Of a stretch of 61,510 bases of DNA, positions 37,009 to 46,813 are shown in pieces; within the stretch, counting starts at the first letter, position 1, and each line of letters begins with the position of its first letter. The stretch covers positions 782,607 to 844,116 of the forward strand of contig MNCI01010871.1 in assembly GCA_015680685.1 (NCBI GenBank), written 5' to 3'. This DNA is from Gnetum montanum. Taxonomy: Eukaryota; Streptophyta; Gnetopsida; Gnetales; Gnetaceae. The position numbers and the translations under genes are program-made. The notes beneath the pieces were generated by a model. That model worked only from the letters and a program-made list of their open reading frames with translations, was not told the origin of the DNA and ran no database searches.

Positions 37009-37768
37009 TGATGAGTATTGATATCAGGACCACAATATTGGATCTGCGATATCAGAGCCCACCAAGTGATATCGGACATCCAATATCAGAACCTGTTTCA
37101 TTGCCTATAAATAAGAGGCAAGTGCACTTGGTTTTGAAGGAGATAGTTAATTTTCTTAGTCCCTTAACCCATACTCTTGCAGTTTTCCCTTTCCAGAGTT
37201 AGAATTATTTCTGAGTATCCATAGTAGAAGTCATAAAGTGAACGGATCTTTATTCAAGCATTGTGTACTTGAGCACACATTGGGTCCGGAAATAAAGACG
37301 AACTTTGTTATAGATTTTGCAACATTAAGAATATATTATTTATTGAATTTAATGTTATTTATAGTTATTTAATATGTGGAACACTTGGTAACCCAGTAAA
37401 TACTAGCGTTTGGTAATCCCAGTAGTGTTACACTAGTTTAGGATGTGTATGGAGAGTGGGAATGGATGTTGGTGTTAGGACTAGTTAAAGCACAGTTGAT
37501 TAGTTAAATTAAATTAGTTACTTGATTATTTCATTTCTCCATTATAAGAACTAGGAACATAAAACATAAAAAATCATAAAAATCACATACCTCAGGTTTA
37601 CTTAACCATACAATCATGTCCTACAAGTAAGCTTGGGAAGACAATGATCGCCTAACCCATCCTTATTCTGTAAAGGCACATAAGCACTTAGTCCTTGGAT
37701 TTCAACTAGATCATGCATGAACACTCGTATTCATATGGTTGAATGTAGGGGTACATCACCACTCATCA
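37009..37768 (+). repeat. 3' LTR of the Athila-type element
   Basis: 760 bp with inverted ends TGATGAGT and ACTCATCA, in the opposite orientation to the nested copies. TATAAATA lies at 37106-37113, after a GATATC-rich stretch (37020-37090). Its partner LTR and the element's gag were lost with the 5' truncation at 24972. Confidence 0.88.
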
Positions 37769-38033
37769 GTAGGATAGTCTAATCATGGTCATAATGTCAG
37801 ATTGCCTCTAAGGCTTAAGTGGCATAGGAAGACAACCTAAAGGGCATTATGGTACTCTCTTCTATTAATAAATTTTTTCTATTTTTGCTTGTTTCATTCT
37901 CAGTACCAATTATTTATTTATCAATTAATTAATTTATTAAATATTTATAATGTCTCTAGTATATTATCTAAAAAATGATGAATGCAATAAAATAAGTGTT
38001 CATATTATTGGATGTCACATTTGGTATTAGAGT
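37769..38033 (+). repeat. LTR end and initiator-Met type primer-binding site
   Basis: TGGTATTAGAGT at 38022-38033 is one C-to-T change from TGGTATCAGAGC, the standard initiator-Met primer site. It follows GATGTCACA, a suitable LTR end. The 250 bp before it would be the end of an LTR whose start was removed or split by the Athila-type element. It fits the gypsy gag-pol at 57998-60298, which lies on the same strand once the later insertion is removed. Confidence 0.5.
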
Positions 38034-38232
38034 AAACCATGATTTAGGAGCTAAAGTGGAAGAAAAATGTTATTTTATTATTATTTTTATTGTAGAACAC
38101 AAATACATTTAAGAAAAATAACAAAATGGAAGAAAATATTATTTTTTTTATTTTATATTAAAGGAGGAGTGAGAGGAAGTACATTTACATAGGATATATA
38201 AGAGGAAGAATAGGAAAAATAAGTATAATAGG

Positions 38233-38979
38233 GGGGGGTGTCGCACCCCAAAAAGAAGATTTATTGAAATTAAAGGAGCATTAATTACAACAACTTGAAT
38301 AAGTCATAAGGTTAAGGGAAGGGGAAAACTGAGAGCAACGTGAATGACACTCGGGAAACACCTTAAAAATAAACTAGTATTAGAGGAGGTACCCCAAGTT
38401 GGGACACAACCAAATGTTCGCACAGACTAGCTTTTTACAAAATAGAATGACATAGAATTTGATGCTAAGTGTAACTAAAACACTTAGGTCTTTCCCATAG
38501 CTGCAGGAGATGAACCAATTGATGACTGTCCAGATTAAACTTGGATGCTTGAGATGTGAGTTGAAAATAGGTGAGGCGAAAGATCTGCAACATCTCCAAC
38601 CTGGTAAGAAAACATTTGTTAGAATACTTTGTCTTTTGAAATAGAACATTGCATCTTCACTTCCAAATATAATATAAAATAATAGTTCTAATAACTTTCC
38701 ACAAAAAATTAAGATTAGTAGAAGTAATGTTCAAGAATCCGAATATGGCATCCTCTTGAGATAGCTTGTAGGATGGAAAAGCTTTAGAAGTCCACTGCCA
38801 CACATGTTGAGCAAAGGGACATTGCCAAAACACATGGACAAAGTCATCTAGTCCACCACATAAAGGGCAAGTGGGATTAGGAATCCCAAGATATTCTAGA
38901 CGTTTTCCGATAGGAAGACCATGGTGGAGAAGACACCAAAGGAACTGCTTAATTTTGGGAGGGTCGGAAGTTTCCAAAG
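38233..38979 (-). mobile_element. 5'-truncated L1-type LINE fragment
   Basis: A 12-bp target duplication, AAGTATAATAGG, flanks it (38221-38232 and 38980-38991). The coding part has a zf-RVT segment typical of plant LINE ORF2 C-termini (PKIKQFLWCLLHHGLPIG, CPLCGGLDDFVHVFWQCPFA). The 3' end carries AATAAA and then the hairpin GGGGTGTCGCACCCC (38235-38249) with no poly(A). It matches the 3' end of the long LINE at 50611. It is inserted in the last part of the multi-exon gene read on this strand. Confidence 0.9.
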
Positions 38980-38991
38980 AAGTATAATAGG

Positions 38992-40392
38992 AAAGAAGTA
39001 CATTTACATCATCTCTATCATCTCCTAGATAAAATACTATAACTCCATAGACCTTTGCAACAAAAAAAAAATCAACATCGTATAAAGAAAAGAAGAAAGT
39101 ATTCAAACCTGTAGATAACTAAAACTTATCTTTGGTTACTTTCCCTTATCTTTGGTTACTTTCCCAAGTTTTTTGGGATTATTGTGGAGCTTGTTGTTAA
39201 GTATGTTATTTTATAACTACTGGACCACTAAAAATTTTCCGAATATGTTGCCTCTACACAAAAAAAAAAAAAAAAAAAAAAAAAAACAAAAGAAGATGAA
39301 ATTTAGTAGAAAAATAGATATATAGATAAGACATTAAGATAAGTAAATTATGTTTGAGTATATACCTTGGGAATAGAAAGTATGATTTGTTCTTGTGATT
39401 GAACTATACCAAAGGTTGAAGTACTTTGAATTTTTTCAACCTATGTAACTCCAACACTCTATGTTGGTTGATTCGATAGCCCAGATTGCACTATCAAAGT
39501 ACATAAAATAAAATAAAAATTAACAACAAGGAAATAATAGAAACATGAAAATACCTCATTGATTTCCTCCTTGACTTTGAGCTTGCCATAAAGCTAGTTA
39601 ACCTTTCTTGGCACCCATGATGTTACTCCTTATAACTCTCTCATCTTTAAGAAATTCAAGGCATAATTGAGGATTGTAACAAGTAAAATTATTTTTGGAT
39701 GGTCCTAACTTAGGATCATACACATGATCAAGGGTATACAACATAGGGTATAGGATTTTGTGGGCAACAGTAATTTTAGTCATGGCATTATGCTATGTAG
39801 AAAAACAAGATAACAACTAGTCATAAAGTCTACCAACTATGGCACCATGAAGTATGGAAATAGAATAAGAACTAACATTGCATTGTTGTCTATACCATAA
39901 AACCTTACTACTAATGAATAGCTATAAATCAAAATGAGCCTCATTAATGAAATCTTCATGAATAAATTTACCTTTGGCAATGACAGAATCACTAACATAA
40001 TTAGATAATTCCTTCTTACAAAAACATTTAAATTTTGGAGAATAAGTTAAAGGAATTAAAAAATCCTCTCCTTGTTAAAAACCTAAGGATACTTGAATAT
40101 TAAGAGAAATAATTTTTATTTCTCTAAAAACTAAATAAGAAGTAGAAATTCTTTTATTATCATACTATTCACACCACTCCATAAGAACACCATTACAATG
40201 AGAGAGTTTAAAAATTGGAAAAATAAGTAAATCAGCTAACCTAAAAGTTGTAAGGTATTGAAAATCCTCCTTCTCAAGCAAGTTATGAACATGATCAAAA
40301 TTAGAGAGTACATTATTTTGATGTAAAATAATATTGGACAATAAAGAGCTACTTGAAGGAGTTTGAGGTGAAGCTTGATGTTTGGGAGCCAT
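38992..40392 (-). pseudogene. decayed multi-exon gene, antisense between PBS and gag of a gypsy element
   Basis: Exon 1 runs 40392-39555 from MAPKHQASPQTPSSSS. Exon 2 is 39490-39366, and exon 3 starts at 39253 and is lost at the LINE insertion near 38991. Introns have GT..AG ends; phase 1 then phase 0 agree at both junctions. The run of about 30 A on the plus strand (39259-39288) is the polypyrimidine tract of the second intron. Exon 1 keeps a coherent frame (FRLADLLIFPIFKL, PKFKCFCKKELSNYV, YPMLYTLDHVYDPKLG), and the C-terminal part is glutamine-rich. Stops are TAG, TAA or TGA in places where Q, W or R would fit. The product is unrecognised. Like the gene at 9941 it begins MAPK and lies antisense within an LTR element. 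Confidence 0.6.
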
Positions 40393-40485
40393 GATGAAGA
40401 TTGTTAGAGTTCTTTATAGTAGAAAATATTTAAGCTTCTCTGCTGACAATCTTTTGTTAATATTGAGCAAATCATCCTACTTCTC

Positions 40486-40494
40486 ATATTTATA
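40486..40494 (-). promoter_or_regulatory. TATA box of the antisense gene
   Basis: TATAAATAT on the minus strand, about 95 bases before the ATG at 40392. The short leader between them has no upstream ATG that I can see. The spacing supports this as the real start of the gene. Confidence 0.5.
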
Positions 40495-40859
40495 ATACAG
40501 TCATAGAAATCATAGAAAAATCCAAGAGAAAGTATAACTTAAAATAACAAAGACTTAATAAAAGCTAATGTATACTTTTTTAAAGGAAAAACTAACGTTT
40601 GCTTTTTGTTTTTAAAAGCTAATTTTTACATTTTTGGATTTTATGCTTTTTAGGTTCACTAAAGTGGAATTATCTATAGTTTAACCTGAAGTACTCTTTG
40701 AGATGATTCCAATGGTACTAATTTCATCAAAATTTGACTTACGGTTTGAAAGATACGAGAATTTTCAAGTTACGTGCAATTTAGAAAAATAGATAAATAA
40801 ATAAATAAATTTTTTTCAAAAAAAAGAGAAAAAAAAATAACAAACACTTCAAATTTTTT

Positions 40860-41340
40860 TTTAGTGATCGACCAACTTTGACTAGGCTTCTGGCTAGCCA
40901 CAACCAAGCTACTAGTAGGCCATGGTAAGGCTTGTGGCTAGCTATAACTAGCTACGCCTAGGCCATGGAAAGGCCTCTAACCAGTCATGGCTAGTCGTAG
41001 TGAGGCCACAACTATAGAAGATTGGCCCTTGGGTAGTCCTCAAGTGACACAGAAAAAGTCATAGGGTCCACTGCTATAAAGGGCACACACTCAAACCCTC
41101 AACCATGATAGCAGTAACATACACACAACCAACCATGCATGCTTGTGATGTGGCATTGATCCATGCAAACTTGCCTCCCTGCACCGTGTAGCCCTACTAC
41201 AGTTGTGCAACATACCATGGCCCTATTGCAATTATGCAATCCTATCACACTACACCTACTACACCACACTACGTTGTGCCATGCCTACTACACCGCACCC
41301 ATTGCACCACTTCACGTCTTGCCTTACTCACACTGCGTTG
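40860..41340. repeat. low-complexity degenerate repeats
   Basis: 40860-41020 carries repeated GGCTAGC/CTAGCCA words, often with GGCCATGG or AGGCC. 41160-41340 is C/A/T-rich with repeated CTACACC and CACTGC. No gene is seen. Confidence 0.5.
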
Positions 41341-41365
41341 CTTACACTGCACTGCCACACTATGC

Positions 41366-41607
41366 CACATCCATCACTACCTTCCATGCCACCCATCATT
41401 GCCTCTCGCACCATCCATCACTACCTCCTCTACTACCTATGACTACCTCTAGTGGTACCCATCACTGCATTCCACATCACCCATCACTACCTCCAATGCC
41501 ATCCATCACTACCTCTTGTGCCATCCATCACTGTCTTCTGTGCCATCCATCATTGCCTTCAGTGCCATCCATCACTGCCTCTAGCACTACCAATCACTAC
41601 CGCTAGT
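41366..41607. repeat. 22-bp minisatellite, about 11 units
   Basis: GCCATCCATCACTACCTCNNNT units recur with a strict 22-bp period, at 41498, 41520, 41542, 41564 and 41586 and more loosely back to about 41366. The long plus-strand frames here are a by-product of the repeat, since 22 is not a multiple of three. Confidence 0.85.
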
Positions 41608-41823
41608 ATCACGATGTGGATTATGGAATTGGTTGTCCATCAGTTGATGGAAAAATTAAAATGTTTTTGACAATTGGTGGAAATTTTGAAATTCCTGTAA
41701 ACTAATGAAAAATTTTCAAAAAACGTTTGTGCCCATAATTAATAGTTTAAATAGAAAATGTGCTTAATTATTTACCAAAATTTAAATTAGCACTACCCTA
41801 ACAAGATAAATAAATTTTTTTTC

Positions 41824-41879
41824 ATTAAGTGTGCACGTCTTAGAGTAGAATTTGGATGGGTGACCTCTCGGGAAGTCTT
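41824..41879 (+). pseudogene. 5S rRNA-derived fragment (internal promoter half)
   Basis: ATTAAGTGTGCACGTCTTAG then GAGTAGAATTTGGATGGGTG and ACCTCTCGGGAAGTCTT match the second half of plant 5S rRNA, including the box C region GGATGGGTGACC. The 5' half is absent, and matching stops before the 5S 3' terminus. Either a 5S pseudogene or the 5S domain of a Cassandra-type TRIM retrotransposon would explain it; I see no clear TRIM LTR ends. The match is from memory of the 5S sequence. Confidence 0.7.
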
Positions 41880-42134
41880 GGAAAATGTGAAAGTTTGTAA
41901 ACTTAAAATAGCTATAACTTTTGAATCTGGACTCCATTTCCAACCAAAAAAACTGATTTCAATAGATTTGAACCTTATGGACTTAATGAAATGGTTAGAT
42001 TTATCTTTTGGATTACAAAAAAATTAGCATTTAGTTCATTGTTTCAGGGCTCAAAAATAATTAGGATTTAGTACTTGATAAGAGATTTGTGACAACTTCA
42101 ACTTCTACAACTAACTAACAATTTTAAGACCCAT

Positions 42135-42987
42135 TGATGAACAGTAAGGTACCCCTATGCCCAACCATATGAATATGAGTGTTCATGCATAATCCAGTTG
42201 AACTTTGAGGATTAAGTGCTTATACACCTACATAGAATAAGTATGAGTTATGTAGTCATTGTCTTCCCAAGCTTACTTGTAAGGCACAATTGTATGGTTA
42301 AGTAAACTTGAGGTATATGATTTTTATGTTTTTTCATATTTTCTATCTTGGTCTCCTAAGTGTGCGCAATGAAAATATTTAATTAACTAATGGGTTTTTG
42401 GAACTCTAATGTGAATCAAATCCTAACACTAGCATCTATTCCCACTCTCCAGACACATCCTAAACTAGTGTAACACTACTAGGATTACCAAACGCTAGTC
42501 GTTACTAGGTTACCAAGTGTTCCATGTATGCTCAAACTGGTCGTGCTAAGTGTTCTAATTCATTGGTAATTGATAATTAATAACTCTATGGAAATAACAT
42601 TAATTAACTACTAAAAGCATCAAATAATAATAAATAACATTAAATGCAATACTTAAGCTATTCTAAATGTTTCAAGGTTTATCACAAAGTTCGTCTTTAT
42701 TTCCAAACACAAGGTGTGCTTAGGTACACAATGCTCAAATAAAGATCCATTCACTTTATGACTCCTACTACAAGTACTCAGAAATAATTCTAACTCTAGA
42801 AGGGAAAAATTGCAAGAGTTTGGCTAAAGAACTAAAAAATTAACCCCTAGACCAAGTGGCTCTGTCTTTTATTTATAGCCAACTAGAAAGGCTCTGACAT
42901 TGCGTGTCTGATGTTTCTTGGCCCATCTGATATTACGTATCTGATACCATGGGTCTAATATTGGGTTGCTTATTTGGTGAATCATCA
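42135..42987 (-). repeat. 3' LTR of the Athila-type element
   Basis: 853 bp from TGATGAACAG to AATCATCA, followed by TACCCCCATGAC, the polypurine tract complement. It contains a decayed GATATC-like cluster near 42895-42960. Confidence 0.9.
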
Positions 42988-44900
42988 TACCCCCATGACT
43001 AAATGAAAACTCATCCTCAAGTTCCTTACAAAATATTGGAAAGGTATGGGATTATTGACTGAACGACAACTAATGATGACATGGAATGCCAGATTCAAAG
43101 TGCTTGGTGAATGGATCAACAAACGTATTACAGCCTTAGTTTTTATAACCACTATGGTGAACATTGTACATATATGACATATAGTCCCTCATTTGACAAC
43201 TTTAAGAGAGAGAGAGAAAATAAAATGAAGCGTGTTGCTACCGATGTCAAAAAGGTGCACACCATTGTTCATCCATGGCCACATGACTAAGCGTGTTCCT
43301 TGTGTTAATGATCCAGCTCCAGTCCATCTTGAGTGCCTCCTCCTATCCTAGTTCATTATTCATGTGATTTCCATTTGCACACACAACACAATCACGAATT
43401 AGCAAGGATAGATAAGATATAATGCAGTTGATACCTTGCCTCNCAATCAAAATGCATAGAAGGGAAGAGAAAAATAAAAATGGATGTCATGGATGGGGTG
43501 AAATGAGAAATAGTTGATTGCAAGAAATGTTTAAGGAAAAGAACTTAACAATTGCACCAAAAAGGAATGCCAATGGGTCCTCCCCAAAGCAAGTTTATGC
43601 CCTTTATGCCCTAACAAAGCCACAAATCAAAGAGTCTGTAGGCTCTAGGAATGACATATGGAGACAATAGTCAAGAATTTACCAAATAATAATAATGCAT
43701 CAACCAAGATATAGACTAATCATAAAACTGGTAATGAGGTAGAATACGAGAAGTAAGATGGAAAGAGAAGAGAGAATGGAATGGAATCCTGAAACCAAGG
43801 TTGTGTAAAGTCCCTTGTGTATTATGTGGTTAAGGTGACTTAATAAAATTTAGTTCAAATATAGATAAAAACTAACCACATCCAGTGACCTCGCATCAAC
43901 ACACTTGATCATCCCATCATCCTGAAGCAACAAGAATGCTTTCATAGAGTAACCACCATTCCAAAAAGGGAAGAATAGAGAAGTAGGAAGTGAGAAAAGG
44001 TCTTAGTTAGAGGGAACCTTCAAGCATGGGTAACATGTCTTCCTACTACCATAGATAGTGCTTGTAGCCCATGTTCCTTTATTATGTCTATGGGGTGTGC
44101 TTTGAATTCCTACCACTTTTTTTTCTTTTTTCTTTTTTGAGTGGGAAGCACACCATGCAAAGACTTATTTGATTCATTCAACTTCCTGATATTAGTCGAT
44201 AGAAGAATGGTGGAAGACATATGAAAAATAGCCAAGTACCCAAGAGAATAGCTAGCAAAAATGCATCAAATCCTCTTGAAGTCACATCCTTTTCAATCCA
44301 TTTGAATCTTTCTTTGGTTTGAAGAATACCAAGCCACAAATTCATTAATAGGTTTGATTAGAAAAAGGGACAATACATTTACAAAACAAAGGGAGATCAT
44401 AGAGTTGAATAGATGAATGGATGACATGAACTCATTGCTTGTTTTATCAAAAGAAACCATATCTTAGCATCAACATTAAAATTTAAAGGTAAAAACCAAA
44501 CATTAGCAATGAACACCATTATAGTACAACCCACCATCATGAGCACGTATTATGTGATAAGTGAGAATAAATAAATAAAAATGTAGTAGAGATAGAAATA
44601 GTAAAAATGTTAATGATGGTGTAAAAAAACAAGTAAATATGAAAAATGTGTAAAAAAAAAAGACAAAAGAAACTGAGGGCTTAGAATAATTAGCATTGGT
44701 GGCCATCTCCCTCACAACTAAGTTGGAAGGAGCAGATCCAAAATAATGAGTAGGGTTATCCATCAATAGAGGTAGTGTTAGTATTGGCAATTTTGGGCTC
44801 ATGGAAAGGTTTGGTTTTCTAGATATTGACCAATAAATTCTTATCTGGGCTTCCAGGTTTATAAATAATCATGGCCCCTGAAGGAAAATTTTCATGAATG
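42988..44900 (-). other. 3' non-coding region
   Basis: No credible gene. It contains poly-A/T-rich stretches, a single N at 43443 and blocks shared with 27783-29935 and 35050-37008. A CCTCACAACTAAG/TTGGAAGG segment near 44710 marks the start of the region, as in the sister copies. Confidence 0.55.
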
Positions 44901-44979
44901 ATATAAGGTCCTTTCCATAGTGTTTGAAATTTAGTTCATTGTGGCACATGTGGGGGATTGTTTATTACACCTGCAAATA

Positions 44980-46540
44980 GGAGTTTATTAGGGAAATGAT
45001 CAGAAATTGGGTATTCATCCTCTTTGTTATCCCATCACAACTGAGATAAATGATTACTAACAACATTCTTGGTGCCTCTACGATATACTATCATGAGATC
45101 AAACTCTTGCAAGATCACAAGCCATCGTATGATGTGAGGGCTCACCATTGGTTTATTCATAAGGAATCAAGTCACACTATGATCTGTGTACAAATACCTT
45201 ATAGCCTAATACATAGTGCCTAAATTTCTCTAGTGCAAACACCACAACCATTAACTCTTTTTCTGTTTTGGTATAGTTGAATTGTGACTAGCAATACTTC
45301 AACTTGTACAGTGAATGTAATAGGGATGTTTGTGCTCATCTAATTGTGTAACTACAGCTCCTAAAGAAAAATTGGACACGTCAGTCATTATATGGAATGG
45401 TTTGGACCAGTCAGGAGAATGTAGAATGTGTGTTTCTATGAGCTTTTTCTTCAAGGTTTGGAAGGCTAACTCACATTCCTTTTTCTATTCAAAGGATACG
45501 TACCTTTTCGTTAATTCTACCAATGATTTTGCAATCTTCAAAAAGTTCTCAATGACGCATCTACAATATCCAGTATGTCTAAGGAATGATCAGATATCTT
45601 TTATAGTTTCAGGTTGATGAGTGATTTCTTGAATGACTATAATTTTTATAGGATCTACCTCTATCCCTATTTGTGAAATTTTATGCCCTAGTACAATGCC
45701 CTCTTGGACCATTAAGTGGCTTTTCTGCCAATTGATCCTTAGGTTGGTTTCAACACATCGTTTTAGTACTTGCTCTAATTGGTTCAATGCTTGTCCAAAG
45801 TTCACTCTAGAGGTGGAGAAATTATCCATAAAAACCTTCACACCATTCCCTATTTGCTGCTGAAATATACTAAGAACCAAACATTGAAACATTGCTAGAG
45901 CATTGCATAAGCCAAACAACATCTGCCTATATGCAAATGTCCCCCAAGGAATCATGAATGTAGTTTTGACTTGGTCTTTTGGTGCTATTTGGATTTGATT
46001 GTACCCATTTTAACCATCCAAAAAACTATAGTAACAATGCCTTGCAATGGTATATAAGACTTGATCAACAAATGACAATAGGAAATGATCTTTAAATGTT
46101 GCCATGTTTGGTAGCCTAAAGTCTATACACACCCTCCATTTTCCATCTTTTTTAGGCACAATGGCTAATGGACTAACCCATTCACTATCAACAATGGGGT
46201 AGATGAACCTAGCCTTTAGAAGTTGTTCAATTTCTTCTTTAACCACTTGCTTAAGCTTTGGGTTCAGTTGTCTTTGCAATTGTCATCAAGGCTTCATAGA
46301 GGGATCAGTGTAAATTCTATGTTGGCATATCCTAGGATCTATCCTAGTTAATTTGTGATATGACAAAGCAAAGGATTTTAACCATTTTTTTACCATATTT
46401 AGTAGTCTTTCTTTTTGTTGAGAAGCGAGCTTAGCATTAATGATTACCAGTTTTCCATTCTTGAGAAATGCATACTTCATACGAGTGGGAGACAATTTTA
46501 ATTCAAGGGGCTCTTGCTTAAACTTGTCAAGGATTTCCAA
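44980..46540 (-). pseudogene. pol: Athila-type RT and RNase H
   Basis: Starts in the protease-RT linker (KLSPTRMKYAFL). RT has YPIVDSEWVSPLAIVPKKDG, HCYYSFLDG, FAYRQMLFGLCNA, FQQQIGNG and EGIVLGHKIS. The catalytic pair reads FMDN instead of FMDD near 45830, one G-to-A change. RNase H follows with SKPFHIMTD and the TDHS block. The RNase H tail GVINN is joined directly to VPQ..TKFQTLWKGPY, which in the sister copy (34830-34880) is the integrase C-terminus. Confidence 0.88.
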
Positions 46541-46813
46541 CTTCCCCTAGTTGATATTTTTAGTGTTAGTACTTGGAAGTTGATGATGGACTTGCTCCAA
46601 TGCATCTATGCTGTCAATATAGGCACAAGTCAAGCTCTCAGTTGGTTCCATGCATAAAGTTGAATTGCTCTCTAGGTTAGCTGTCAACCACTGGGTGCCT
46701 TTCTATCTTGTGGCTAGTACATACAAGCATCTTTGTATGTCAATTACTTGTGCACACTGGTTTCATGCAAGCAATGTTAAGCATTGTACAAAGTAGGACT
46801 TCTACACGTAGTT

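Noticed and set aside
39259-39288. Run of about 30 A as the poly(A) tail of a plus-strand retroposon
   Set aside because: On the minus strand it is a T-run followed by GTGTAG at an exon start whose phase fits, so a polypyrimidine tract explains it better. No retroposon body precedes it on the plus strand.
41163-41670. Overlapping plus-strand frames rich in His, Ser and Pro
   Set aside because: By-product of the 22-bp minisatellite and adjacent low-complexity DNA.
41824-41879. Functional 5S rRNA gene
   Set aside because: Only the second half is present and it carries several substitutions.
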